64,000 bases of DNA from Tetracentron sinense (Eukaryota; Streptophyta; Magnoliopsida; Trochodendrales; Trochodendraceae): positions 9,302,501 to 9,366,500 of the forward strand of contig CM026560.1 of assembly GCA_015143295.1 (NCBI GenBank). Reading direction: 5' to 3'. Position numbers and translations under genes: made by a program. Every line of letters begins with the position of its first letter. Within the stretch, counting starts at the first letter, position 1. The notes under the pieces were generated by a model that was not told the origin of the DNA, did no database searches, and saw nothing but the letters and a program-made list of their open reading frames with translations. This document shows, in pieces, positions 45,360 through 57,506 of this stretch.

Positions 45360-45645
45360 GCACCGATCGCTAGGGATCGATCGGTTCACAACCGATCGCT
45401 CGGTCATTTTTAGTGATCAATCGGTCCTAAACCGATCGATTGGTAGCTATCGACTGGTTAACTTTTTTGTATGGAAAAAAATTTCAGAGAGCATGTTTTT
45501 GACCGATCGCTCGGCCAAGAACACCGGTTGCTCGGTAGGCGACCAATCGATCGGTTATAACCACCAATCGCTCGGTCTATCATGTTTTGTAGAAATTTCA
45601 TTAAGGGCTTTTTCGTCTTTTGGGCGTTAAACCCTTGCCTATAAG
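45360..45645 (+). promoter_or_regulatory. LTR D promoter: palindrome array and TATA-like box
   Basis: CGATCG-type sites lie on both sides of TTTTTTGTATGG...TTTCAGAGAG, followed by CCTATAAGGG at 45638-45647. The order and spacing match G1 and G4. Confidence 0.6.
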
Positions 45646-46570
45646 GGCTTGCTCGGGCATTTGGTCCCCATATAGCATCCTTAGAGAGATTTAGAGAGAA
45701 AGGAGAGGGAAGAAGAGGGTTTTCCTAGGGCATCATTTGTGAGAGAAGAATCAAGGGTTTTGAAGACCCTCAATCATCCCTTTTGCTTGGATTTCTCCAA
45801 GCCAAGCCTCAAGCTCGTGGGGGAGTCTTTCTCAAGCTAGAGCAGCATTCTTCAAGGTCTTCCTCAAAGGGTTTCCTCCCTAATAAGCATCCTTCAAGCA
45901 AGGGTTTTCTTTTCTTCTAAGTTGGAGCTTCAATCAAAGGTTTCCACCCAAGATCAAGCTTTGGTTCAAGGTTAGTATACTCTACTAACTTCTCTAGCAA
46001 TAATCTAGGTATTTTCCTCTTGAAAACCATGATGTTGATCTTGTATTCTTTTCCCTTGAAACATTCCATATATCCTTAACCTAAACAAGACAAATGTGAA
46101 TGACTGTGGGGTGCATGAATGGATGAAATGGGTTGAGGCGATTGGATGCCAAGATGTATGATGTGTGATGTGTGTGATGGAAATGGTGGAAGGGTACTCT
46201 ACAAATAATGTACATACTTCGATGTTTTGTTGGAAAATATACGCTAAAAAGGGTAAATGGAACTACAAGAAAATGTTGCACGCCGGATGTTTGACAATAT
46301 GCTTAAACCAAGAATAAATTAATTTAATGAAGGAAATGGATGTAGGTCTTATGCTATTGTCCCTATAAATGATGACTTGACTAAATGCTATGTTGATCAC
46401 CTAAATTCTTACATGTTATACTATGAACTGAAATGTGATGCAATATCCCTTTGTTACACGTGTCCCCATGATTGTCACTCTTGGCACGCACGCACACGAG
46501 CACACAAGCATGCATGAACCGAGTTTTCAAGAGTATATGCATATAATAAATCAAACAAGAAAACACTATA

Positions 46571-46893
46571 TGTCAAGGAGGTTGGTAGCCCAGGGATGTG
46601 CGGGTACTAGCCTCTGGCTCACAAGAAAACAATATGTCAAGGAGGTTGGCAGCCCAGGGAGGTTCGGGTGCTAGCCTCTGTCTCACAAGTGAATAAAACA
46701 AGAACACGTCAAGGAGGTTGGTAGCCCAGGTGAAGGGTACTAGCCTCTGGCTCACAAGTAAATAAAACAAGATACACGTCAAGGAGGTTGGTAGCCCAGG
46801 GATGTGCGGGTGCTGCCTCTGGCTCACAAGAAAATGATACACATCAAGGAGGTTGGTAGCCCAGGGATGTGCGGGTGCTAGCCTATGGCACAC
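46571..46893 (+). repeat. Five tandem hairpin units in LTR D
   Basis: Units TGTCAAGGAGGTTGGTAGCC, CAGGGATGTG, CGGGTACTAGCCTCTGGCTC. One unit has a shortened loop (CCCAGGTGAAGGGT), yet both arms are kept, which fits a structural rather than a sequence constraint. Confidence 0.78.
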
Positions 46894-47155
46894 AAGTATA
46901 CAAGTCAAGAATAAAAAAAAAAGAACAAGGCACAAATGCATGATTTTCACAAGCAAGACCGAGACATGAAAGAGGTTTCGAACATGAGTTTACTGAGGTT
47001 TTCGCATTCATGCATGCATGTCAAGATAATTATACTACTTTATGCTCCAAGCTATTTATCTTATGCTTCTAGTATTACTTTAACTCAATATTTTGTATTG
47101 TGTTCACTGTTGTTATGCTTTCGCTATTGCTATGGTTGGCTAGTAGCTTGTACTC

Positions 47156-47176
47156 GCTGAGTATTCCATACTCAGC
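47156..47176 (+). other. Conserved LTR hairpin (GCTGAG/CTCAGC) in LTR D
   Basis: GCTGAG, loop TATTCCATA, CTCAGC, then CGTACTTTTATGTCGGCAGG. Equivalent copies lie at 2690-2710, 10072-10092, 50935-50955, 52553-52573 and 59594-59614. Confidence 0.65.
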
Positions 47177-47608
47177 CGTACTTTTATGTCGGCAGGTTCC
47201 GTGGATGTCCTTGACCCTGAGCCTTGGGTCGAGGAAGAGTACGTAAAGAAAAGGGAGCCATCTATTCCGTTACAGTCGTAAGCGGATTGAGACCTCGACG
47301 TGTGGCCATACCTCGACTACTGTTGAGAGGAGAGTGTTAGCGAGTTCCTTTTTGTATTTTGATAGGTGGGCATGTCCACCTTTACTCTGATTATGTTTTG
47401 TATATGGTAACTTGGAATACTATTTTGGAGTTATAGAAGAAAAGAAAAAGTTAGTTCACGTTTCTGCTCTCATGTTATAGCTTCCGCGCTCTGATTTTTA
47501 TTGTTATTGCATCATGTTTATCTTGTTCATTACAGGATGGTTTGGCAGGTACACATCGTCACCTCTAAAGTATCCCTTAACTCCTGGGGGGTATTTTGGG
47601 GCGCGACA

Positions 47609-48969
47609 TCTTCTTAAGTCCAAACTAATATTTATGCTTCTTTTAAAGCTTTTCATAAAATGGTTTGTACTCAATTTGATGTTAAGCTTAAAATCTTTCG
47701 TTCTGATAATGGTAGGGAATGTCTGAATAGGGACCTATGCACATACTTTACTGACCACGGTACTGTTCACCAAACCACTTGTGTTCACACTCCCCAACAG
47801 AATGGAGTGACTAAACGCAAGAATAGACACCTTCTTGACATCACCAGATCCCTTCTTTTTTTCATGCATGTGCCCAAATATCTTTGGTCAAAAGCCTTAC
47901 ATTTCACTGCTTTTCTTATGAATAGAATGCCCTCATGGATCTTGGGCTTCAAAGCTCCATTGGATGTCCTTTCACCTACATCTCCACATTTTTCTATACC
48001 ACTCAAAGTATTTGGGTCTGTCTGGTTTATGCATGTTCCCAAACCTGACCGCACCAAACTTGATCCTCATGCTGTCAAGTGTGTTTTATATGGATATTCC
48101 CCCACTCAAAAGGGCTATAAGTGTTATCATCCTCCCTCCAAGAGGAAGTTTCTGTCTATGGATGTCTCTTTCTTTGAGGATGTTCCTTACTTTTCTCCTC
48201 CGAAGATTGCTCTTCAGGGGGAGAATGTTGATATTGAAGTGGTGTCTTCTCTTATACCTCCTCCTCTTCCTATTTTTGATATTCCAGACTCTTTTTTGAA
48301 TGATATTGGACATATCCAAGAGAAAGAATTACAGATTTACTCCAAGTGACCTCGACCTATGTCTCATGCTCCCTATCAAGATTCTCCCTTGGATCTGAAT
48401 CCTTCCAACTCAGGTAATGTTTCTGATTTACATGTTGATGATTATAATCTTCCTATTGCTATTAGAAAGGGAGTTAGATCTTGCACTCACCATCTTATCT
48501 CTAATTTCGTCTCTTACAACTCCCTATCTTCTTCGTATCGTACTTTTTCCTCTTCCTTATCTTCAGTGTCTTTGCCTTGCAATGTTTCTGAAGCACTTGC
48601 TCACCCTAAGTGGAAGGATGCGATGCGTAAAGAAATGGAGGCTCTTCAAAAAAGTGACATATGGGAAATTGTTGACCTACCAAGGGGAAAGAAACCGGTT
48701 GGATGCAAGTGAGTTTTCATAGTGAAATACAAGTCGGATGGTTCTGTGGAAAGATATAAGGCTAGACTTGTCACGAAGGGTTTCACGCAAACTCATGGCA
48801 TTAACTACCATGAGACATTCGCTCCTGTGGCTAAAATGAATTCTATTTATGTGATTCTCTCTCTGGCTACGAACCAAGACTAGCATCTTCATCAATTTGA
48901 TGCGAAGAACGCCTTCCTTCATGGAGACCTAGTGGAAGAAGTTTACATGAATGCTCCTTCTGGTTTTAC
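47609..48969 (+). pseudogene. Copia integrase and RT N-terminus of Cp3, broken
   Basis: Integrase core has FRSDNGRECLNRDL, TPQQNGVTKRKNRHL, LWSKALHFTAFLMNRMPS and KVFGSVWFMHVPKPDRTKLD, plus the region GYSPTQKGYKCYHPPSKRKF. RT begins near EALAHPKWKDAMRKEMEALQ and has SDGSVERYKARLVTKGFTQ, YHETFAPVAKMNS and [18 protein letters not shown]. This is the INT-RT order of Ty1/copia. The upstream edge is the junction with LTR D. Confidence 0.8.
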
Positions 48970-49319
48970 TGTAGAACCCCAGAACTTTTGCTAATGTTTT
49001 GGAACCCGTGCCAAGGCTTTAGGCCTTTGTAATATTCCATTTCATTGAAATGAGAGATTTTAACGAACCTTAAATGTTAAGAAGTGGGATTCCTAAGTCG
49101 GATGTGTTAAAAATCCGGTTTACTGAATTCCAATTACAGATCAGTTAAATTTAAGGGCAATTTGGTTAATAAATAAAGAGAAAATTGAAAATTTTAAAAC
49201 ACCAGAAATATTCCTTTTCGAATAACGAGTGCAATGCAAGTTGAATCATCAAAATCCGACGAACAAGTCAAAAGTTATGACCAAAACACGAAAGAAGAAA
49301 AATCTAGAAAATTTCTGCA

Positions 49320-49590
49320 AGTTACGAACGATCATACAGACCCTACGAACAATCGTAGGTGAGCTACGATCGATCGTAGAAATTTACAATCGATCGTAGA
49401 ATCCCAGGAATTGACAAAAATCTCTGTAACGTTTACGATCGATCATGGAAACTTACGACCGATCGTAGTATATTTATGATCGATCGTAGATATGTTACGA
49501 TCGATCGTAGATATGTTATGATCGATCGTAGATCACGAACCCAGAAATTTTATTCGGGATTTTTAGGGTTTCTCCTCCTTGCCTATAAAT
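49320..49590 (+). promoter_or_regulatory. U3 palindrome array and TATA box of the 48970 LTR
   Basis: About nine CGATCGATCGTA-type sites, several perfect (TACGATCGATCGTA), then TATAAATA at 49583-49590 in GCCTATAAATAGGGG. It is denser than in the sister LTR at 835-3136. Confidence 0.65.
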
Positions 49591-50451
49591 AGGGGATGGC
49601 ATTTGGGGGTTTTGGTTTACCCTGAACTTAAAAGAGAGCCTTGCGAGATTGAGAGAAAAAAAAGGGGAAGATTTTGGGGATTTGCTAAGAGAGTTGGAGA
49701 TTGAGAGAAGAAGAGGGTTTCCAAGAGGGGTTTTCATCTTTGAGGAGAGATTAAGCAAGTGGGTCACCTAGATCATCCCCAAAGACTTGAATTCTTCAAA
49801 TCCAAGGCAAGGTTCGTGAGAAACGCCTCCTCTAAGCTCGGTAGCGCCTCCACCCACGTTTTGGAGGGTTTCCCTCATCTTATTGAAGGTCGGTCCTTCT
49901 TGTCATATTTTCTTCCCTTTATTGCTATGATTCTCTATTTTTCCTTGCTTTTCCCTAAATGTTTCACACGATATGAGATGGAATTTGTGAATGAATGCTA
50001 TGGATGGTTGAAATGTGATGGGGAAAATGGGAAGGGTATTTACACATAATGAATGCACATGATATGTTGGATGAAAATAAGAATAATAGATTTAAAGAAA
50101 TATTGAACACCAAGTGGTTGATGAAATGTATGTGTGAGAAATTGAATCAAGATTTCAACATTTTAATCTAGGGATGAAATGAACTTTACTCTCTTTCTAG
50201 AATAGCATGATTGTAGATTTACTCGCTTTCTAGAATTGCATACTTGTAAATTTAATTGCTTTAATATTAAATGATGCCCTTAATGATTCCGAGCTTATCA
50301 TGTTTATTAAATTTCATAAGTTAATTGTACACGATTTCACGAGCACGGTATGCATGACATGGTTTATCGGATTTTTCAAGAACGAGGGTTTTATTCTCAA
50401 TTCATGACCACCATGACAAGGCCAAACGGAAGAATTGGTAATAGGGGTAGG

Positions 50452-50662
50452 GCATATCCTAAGATATGCTTTGCTCCGATATCACAAGTCATGCATAAGG
50501 GATACTAGTTGCGACAGACTATGAACGGCAGCTAGGCATACCCAATCCAGCATAGGGGATACTAGTTGCAACGGACTATGAACGGCAGCTAGGCATACCC
50601 AATCCAGCATAAGAGATACTAGTTGCAACGGACTATGAACGGCAACTAGGCATACCCAGTCA
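50452..50662 (+). repeat. Hairpin plus three ~65-bp hairpin units
   Basis: GCATATC-ctaa-GATATGC (50452-50469) is the G-C version of the ACATATC/GATATGT hairpin in the sister LTR. Then come three units with CTAGTTGC paired to GCAGCTAG (50505-50512 with 50528-50535) or GCAACTAG (50619-50626 with 50642-50649). The variation is U-G to U-A, so pairing is kept. An apparent minus-strand ORF here only translates the repeat. Confidence 0.7.
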
Positions 50663-51373
50663 AGCAAGAACATGACATGGCATGCATGATACGACATGAC
50701 ACGTATGACACGACAAGATCAAGCAAGAAAGAACAAGACAAGACAAGTTTTAAACACGAAAATAGTATTTTTAAGTTAAGTCAAGTGCACGACGATCTCA
50801 AGAATTTTATCGACCCTTATGTGATGCAAGCATGAATATAAACTATTTTACTTTCCTGTTATTATATGAATTATTTCCTATTTTATATATATCGTTATTG
50901 TTATGTTGTGACTGTTGGTTAGCATTTGGTACCCGCTGAGTATTCCATGCTCAGTCGTACTTCTTATGTCGGCAGGTGATAGTGGAGCGCCGGCTCCTTT
51001 TGATATATGTACTCCCGGTCCATGGGAGGAAGAGGAGTACATTGAAGAGGTAGCTCTGGAGGATCCTTAACTTGGGGATGGGGACTATTGGCCTAGTTAG
51101 GCTTCTGTTAGTTGTCATCGAGCGTATGTGAGGGGGCTATACTTGTATATTTTGCGGTGGGCATGTCCACCTTGTCTTTTGGATATTGTATATACTTGGG
51201 ATATATATATGTTTATAGATATACGAGATAGATATTTTGCTCCCACTATGTTATGCATTCACTTCCGCTATGCATGCTCTGACTCCCTTTTGCAGGATGG
51301 CTTAACGAAGTCATGTCAAGTTGTCCAAGATTCACTCTAACTCCTAGGGTGGGTTTTGGGTCGCGACATTTAC

Positions 51374-51975
51374 ATTTTACACAGTACAAACAAAAGTTTG
51401 TAAATTAAAAAAGCCCTGTATAGATTGAAACAATCTCCTCGTGCCTGGTTTGAAAAGTTCAGCAGTGTCATAAAGAAATAAGGTACACTCAAAGCCAAAC
51501 TGATCATACTCTGTTTATCAAATACTGTCAGGGTAAGACAACTGCCCTTATAATCTATGTGGATGACAACAGGGTCCGATGCGAAGGAAATTAAGAGGTT
51601 AAAATCTCAACTTGCTACAAAGTTTAAGATAAAGGACTTATGACAGTTAAGGTACTTTCTTGGCATAGAAGTTGTCAGATCCAAAAAAGGAGGGATATTT
51701 AACTCATAAATAAAATACATCTTAGATCTTCTCAAAGAAACAAGAATATTGGGGTGCAACCCTTTAAATGCCCTAATAGAGCAGAACCACAGGTTAGCGG
51801 ATGATGGTTGTGAGCCTCTTGGTGATGCAGGGAGATATCAGAGGCTTGTTGGTCGTCTTATCTATCTATCTCTCACTCGCCCTGATATAGCCTATGTAGT
51901 TAGTGTGGTGAGTCAGTTTATGCATGCTCCAAAAACCACTCATCAAGAGGCAGATGATAAAAACAGAACAGTAGC
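51374..51975 (+). pseudogene. Copia RT C-terminal part of Cp3, broken
   Basis: Continues the copia RT after the solo LTR. Recognisable parts are LKQSPRAWFEKF, the catalytic-region phrase IIYVDDN and GRYQRLVGRLIYLSLTRPDI followed by AYVVSVVSQFMHAPKTTHQE. Many breaks. RNase H is not recognisable beyond it. Confidence 0.7.
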
Positions 51976-52079
51976 TTCTGCTACTTCACTCATCAACGAG
52001 TAAGAGTTACTCAAACCCACTCGTTGACGAGTCCTCTACTTTTTCTTAGAACACTCATCTTAATTTGCTTAACCAATAT
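51976..52079 (+). other. Noncoding tail of Cp3 with paired ACTCGTTGACGAGT-like palindromes
   Basis: ACTCATCAACGAGT (51988-52001) and ACTCGTTGACGAGT (52019-52032) are each palindromic or nearly so. The region continues at 61012 after G3, and the whole matches 33011-33254 in reverse. Confidence 0.5.
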
Positions 52080-53948
52080 TGTCGCGACCCAAAATACCCG
52101 CTAGGAGTTAGGGATACTTTGACTCGTGACCGTCGTATCATACCTCCAATATGATACATAAAGCACGTATAGAAACCTGTCAAAGTACACAGATATACAT
52201 AGCGGAAACAATTTATAAAGCACAGTGGAAACAAAACAGAACTTATCATAGCGGAAGCCAAAATACATAACTAAATACTCTTATTACTTGGTCCAAATGT
52301 GAACCAACAAAATACAACTGTATAAGAATCCAAAAACGTGGAGTGGACAAGTCCCACTCTCACTTAACAAAATATCATGTCTTCTAACTAATAGAGTCAA
52401 CAGAAGTCAAAGTTGTGACGCCTGTCTATCGGGCCATCATCATGGTAGTGATCCATAGAAGGCTCTGGATCGAAGTACTCTTCCTCTACCCAACGCTCCG
52501 TACCGCACAAATCGAAAGGAACCCGGGCACCTGCCGATGATAACAAGTATCGGCTGAGCGTGGAATACTCAGCGTATACAAATTACTAACAATAAAGCAA
52601 TAATAGCATAGAGCACGCAAATCATGGAGAATGAAATCCTTAAAACATATCAAAGCATGCAAACCATGAAATAGCACATATGAGAAAATCCGAAACCAAA
52701 ACTGTGTGAGTCATGCGATAATCATAGCCTTATGAGTTCTTAGAGTTCATAGAGTTCATGGAGTTTCTTAGAGTCATTTATGATCTGTAGAGACATAGAG
52801 CAATACCGTAGAGCATATCCATAGAGCAAAACATAGAGAACTTAGAGCATTTGTATTCATGATCCTTAGAGCTTGTGAAACGATCTTAGAGCTTATCATA
52901 GAGTTCTTGTGAGTTTAGTATGATCCTTTTGAGCTTGTGAAACCGATCTTAGACAAATCATGCAGTTGCTTAGAATCATCATTTAAGTCACTTATTCGAA
53001 AACCCTTTTTGTAGCATTGAGAAAATCCATGGAAAACATCGGTTTATGCGAGACATGCGAGCATAGGAACATATGAAAGTAATATCATGTTTAAACACTC
53101 AAAAACCCTTAGAGGCATTTACACAAACACATAGAGTGCATACTAGTGATAGCTTACATCCAATTATAAAAATAACCTTTCACAACATAACAAATCAAGA
53201 TACACATATAGTAGAGGATGAGAAGAACAACACAAGGTAACTAGTAATATCACAAGATTGGTAGTAGAGTGTATCTACGTTGGTGAAATCAGTGATTTTG
53301 ATTCCAAAAGCTTGGAACAAGTGAGAATCATCAAGTTCTTTATTGAAAAACAGCAAAAGAAGGAAGGACTTGATCTCTCCTTCAAGCTTGAGCAAAACCT
53401 AGCTTCTCTCCTTCTTCTCCCCCTAAAAAAACCTCACAAAATAGTGCACTAAGGGTTTCTGAAACCCTAGGCCACGAACAAGCCTTATATAGGCTAAGGG
53501 GTAGTGGCTAAAGTCTTTAAAGCCCTTAATGAAGAAAATTTGTGTATAGCCGATCGATCGGTGGTAGAGACCGAGCAATCGGTTGCTGACCGGGCGATCG
53601 GTTGAAAACACCCTCTCTGGAATTTTTTCCCATAAAAATTTGTTAACCAATCGATAGCTACCGAGCGATCGGTATAAGACCGGTCGATCGGCGGTTATCA
53701 CCTAGTGATCGGTTGTCCCCTGTTTGCTGCAAAACCCTGTTTTCACTACTTGAATCTTCTCCAATCCAATTCTAACACCCTTTTATGCTTCAAACACACT
53801 TCTTAAGGATATGTGAACCTATTAAAACATGTACGCCATAAATCCAAACATATATATTAACATAAGGCCCATTAGTGTACAAAATCACACTTGAGCACTA
53901 TTCACACACTATTCACTACTTAGTGAAATACAGATTCGGGGTTCTACA
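52080..53948 (-). mobile_element. 3' LTR of G3
   Basis: 1869 bp, plus strand TGTCGCGACCC...GGGGTTCTACA. It has the conserved hairpin at 52553-52573, a TATA-like CTTATATAGG at 53483-53492 and the palindrome array 53548-53715 with the box near 53613-53640. It is the same subfamily as the solo LTR 28186-30061. Confidence 0.93.
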
Positions 53949-53964
53949 TCCCTCTCCCCTTACA
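53949..53964 (-). other. Polypurine tract of G3
   Basis: TCCCTCTCCCCTTACA on the plus strand at the 3' LTR edge. In sense it is TGTAAGGGGAGAGGGA. Confidence 0.85.
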
Positions 53965-54036
53965 AGAATTTCATCCTCGAAATTAGAACGACACTAAATG
54001 CATAACAAGAACAAAATACATACAATCCAACGAAAA

Positions 54037-57000
54037 AAACTACTCAAACAAGTGAGGGTACTTTTCCTTCACTTCGGCTTCTCGCTCCCATGTAGCCTCT
54101 TCCTTGGAATGATGCTGCCACTTCATAAGGACTAACGGGATAGTCTTGGTGTGTAAGACTTGATCTCGGCGATCCAAAATCTGAATTGATTGCTCAACCA
54201 AAGTGAGATCCTCTCAAATCTCCACGGGATCAAGAGCAATGACGTGAGACGGATCCGGAATGTATTTCCTAAGCATAGAAACGTGAAATACATTATGGAC
54301 CGCTGCCATGTGAGGCGGTAGTGTTACCCTGTAAGCAACCTCACCAACCCTAGTGATGATCTCAAATGGCCCCACGTACCTAGGAAAGAGCTTCCCTTTC
54401 TTTCTGAACCTCATGATTCCCCAACTCGGAGAAATCTTTACAAAGACCCGATCCCCAACTTGGAATTCCAAATCTCTGTGGCGAGTGTCTGCATAGCTCT
54501 TCTGCCTATCCTGAGTAGTTTTCAAACGCTCCCTGATGACTTTGACCCTTTATGCGGTCCGCTCAATCAATTCCGGACCAAGTACCTTTCTCTCACCAAC
54601 TTCATCCCAATATAGCAGTGATCTACATTCCAACCATACAGGGCTTCAAAAGGTGCCATTTGGATGCTTGCTTGATAAATGTTGTTGTAAGCGAACTCAA
54701 CCAATGGCAAGTATTCCTCCCAACTGCCCTAAAAGTCCAACACACAAGCTTGGAGCATATCCTCCACAACGTGATTTATCCGTTCAGTCTGCCATTGGTT
54801 TGAGGATGGAAGGCGGTGCTGAAATCTAAACGAGAACCCATAGCACTCTGAAAAGTTCTCCAGAATCTGAAAGTAAACCTAGGATCTCGATCAGACACAA
54901 TGAAAACTGGCACACCGTGCAGATGAACCACCTATTTAACATACAAAGCCACCAACTAATTCAAACTAAAGGTAGTCCGATACGGAAGGAAATGTACAGA
55001 CTTAGTCAATTTGTCTACTATCACCCAAATAGCATTGGAGTCCTTCGCCATCCGCGGTAAACCCATGATGAAATCCATCGAGATATTCTCTCATTTCCAT
55101 TCTGGAATAGGAAGGGACTGTAAAAAACCTACCGGCCTTTGATGCTCGACCTTAACCTGCTGGCACACCAAACATCTAGAAACATACTCGGTGACTTCCG
55201 TCTTCATGTTTCGCCACCAGTAGTGCCTCTTGAGATTCTGGTACATTTTGGTACCTCCCGGATGTACCATGTACTTGGATCGATGAGCCTCGTCCAAGAT
55301 CTCACTCCTCAACGCTATGTCGGTGGGAACGCACAACCTGCCTTTGAATGTGATAGCACCATCACCATTCAAAGTAAACTCCTGACTGCAATTACTAACC
55401 GACTTATCTCGATAAGCAAGCAACTCAACATCCGAATTCTGCAACTCCTTGATTCGATATGCAGCCTAACCGAGATGTTTAACATCACTGGCCCGTAGGT
55501 AACATACCTGAGAGTAGTGTCTAAGTTACACATATCATTCAATAACTTCCACTCTTGTACCCTCAAGTGAGCCATAACCCCGTAAGGTTTCCTACTAAGA
55601 GCATCAGCTACCACATTAGCCTTACTCGGATGGTACTGAATAAACTAATCATGGTCCTTCATGAATTCCATCCATCGACGCTGCCTCGTATTCAGTTCTT
55701 TCAGGAAGAAGAGATACTCCAAGCTCTTGTTGTCCGTGAACACCACGAACTCTTCCCCATAGAGATAGTGATGCCAAATATTCAGCGCAAAGACAACTGC
55801 TGCAAGTTCCAAGTCATGTGTGGGATAGTTTTGCTCATGCTCCTTCAACTGATGAAAAGCATAGGCAACCACCTACTTATGCTGCATAAGAACACACCCA
55901 AGTCCGACAAGTGAAGCATCACTGTAGACTTCAAAACCACCGCTTCCAGACGGAACTGTGAGAACAGGAGCTGTAGTAAGTTTCTTCTTCAACTCTAAGA
56001 ATCTTGCCTCACACTTGTCACTCCAAGTGAACTTAGTGTTCTTTCGCGTGAGATAGGTAAGCGGAGCTGCTAAGCTTGAAAATCCCTCCATGAATCTCCT
56101 ATAGTATCCTGCCAGGCAGAGAAAACTACGAATCTCGGTAACACTCTTCGGCCTCTCCCAATTCATCACTGCCTCAATCATTGCAGGATCGACTTAGATA
56201 CCTTCGGCAGACACCACATGACCAAGGAAAGACACCTTGTCTAGCCAAAACTCGCACTTGCTCAACTTAGCATACAGACTATGCTCTTGAAGAGTCTGCA
56301 ATACAAGATGGAGATCTCTCATGTGATCATCCTGTGACTGTGAATACACAAGGATATCATCTACAAATGCGATCATACACTGATCAAGAGAAGATCTGAA
56401 CACCCAGTTCATCAGATCCATAAATGTTGTTGGCGCATTAGTCAGACCAAAAGACATGACCAAAAACTCGTAATGGTCGTATCAAGTTCTGAATGTCGTC
56501 TTCAAAATGTCTTCTTTCTTGATCTTCAACTGATGATAACCAGTTCGAAGGTCAATCTTTGAGAAGAACTTCGCACCCTTCAACTGATCAAACAAGTCGT
56601 CTATCTGAAGCAATGGATAACGATTCTTGATCGTGACTTTGTTCAATTGGCTGTAGTCAATGCACATAGTCATCGACCCATCTTTCTTCTTCACGAAGAG
56701 CATCGGAGCTCCCCAAGGTGAGACACATGCCTGAATGAAACCAAGGCCCTGCAATTCTACCAACTGGTCCTTTAATTCTTTAAGCTCAATAGGAGCCATC
56801 CTATACGGAGCCCTAGAAATCGGCACCATGCCTGGAGCAAACTCAATCACAAACTCGATTACCCGATGAGGAGGTAATCCCGGTAAGGTCTCCGGAAAAA
56901 CATCCATATACTGACATACAACGGGAATGGATGTGGAATCTCGTACTTCTACATGCTCGAGACTGAGAGCTGTAAAGCGAGCAATGTCTCTCTTCTGAAG

Positions 57001-57350
57001 TCCCCTGAAATGAAACGGCTTCAACCCAACGGGTTTAAAGTTCACCACCTTCTCAAAACATGCCACATGTCCATGGTGAGCTGAGAGCCAATCTATACCT
57101 AGGATAGCGTTGAAATCCCAATCCTGAAATCCCATAATGATCAAGTCGACTGGCAACTCGTGCAGCATGACTTGCACAACACTACCCAGATACACTTTAT
57201 CTATCTCAATAGGCTTGCCCAATGGAGTCAAAATGGACAACTCCAGAGGTAGCTTACTCAGCTCGGACATGAAGCCTTTGGCAAAACTAAGTGAGACGAA
57301 TGAATGAGTGGATCCCGTGTCGATCAACACCCTCGCTAAACACTCGTTCA
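54037..57350 (-). pseudogene. Pol of G3: protease, RT, RNase H, integrase, tail; broken
   Basis: Protease [18 protein letters not shown] and [12 protein letters not shown] (57330 down to 57080). RT with [32 protein letters not shown] and [11 protein letters not shown] (56720 down to 56330). RNase H with [30 protein letters not shown] and [11 protein letters not shown]. Integrase with [15 protein letters not shown] and an SH3-like end GPFEIITRVGEVAYR. A chromodomain-like tail (about 54040-54210) follows. More decayed than G1. Many breaks. Confidence 0.88.
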
Positions 57351-57506
57351 CTAGCAACGAACCAGAGGATTTTGACTACCCAAGTTATAACATATACTAC
57401 ATACCTCATACATATAATACAAGCATAGGAAAACACCACATAGGGTATATACACATAACATATCATGGCAACTCTAGAACTTTAACAATATCAAACTCGT
57501 GCGTAC
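57351..57506 (-). other. Gag-protease spacer of G3
   Basis: 156 bp. In sense it begins GTACGCACG after CAAG and ends GTTGCTAG before TGAACGAG. It lies at the same place and has the same borders as in G1 and G2, with a different interior. Confidence 0.45.

Larger units (their letters stand above)
45150..47608 (+). mobile_element. LTR D, Ty3/gypsy, plus orientation, no target duplication
   Basis: The 2459-bp LTR ends GGGGCGCGACA. It has U3 palindromes (45360-45580), the box near 45465-45495, a TATA-like CCTATAAG at 45638-45645, five hairpin units (46571-46893) and the conserved hairpin (47156-47176). It is the same subfamily as the G2 3' LTR but inverted. The flanks are CGTAC on the left and TCTTC on the right, so it is not a simple solo LTR; a recombination junction is likely. 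Confidence 0.85.
48970..51368 (+). mobile_element. Solo Ty3/gypsy LTR in Cp3, target duplication TTTAC
   Basis: The 2399-bp segment reads TGTAGAACCCC...GGGTCGCGACA with TTTAC at 48965-48969 and 51369-51373. It is the same subfamily as 835-3136. It has TACGATCGATCGTA palindromes (49320-49545), a TATA box at 49583-49590, hairpins (50452-50662) and the conserved hairpin with one G-U pair (50935-50955). Confidence 0.94.
47609..52079 (+). mobile_element. Cp3: Ty1/copia pol remnant, broken, holding a solo LTR
   Basis: Plus-strand copia: integrase and start of RT (47609-48969), solo LTR, remainder of RT to near RNase H (51374-51975), then a noncoding tail that continues after G3 at 61012. Gag, protease and its own LTRs are not seen next to it. 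Many breaks, so it is old. Confidence 0.75.

Noticed and set aside
50482-50697. 71-aa minus-strand ORF with a repeated protein motif
   Set aside because: It only translates the 65-bp tandem repeat of the solo LTR.
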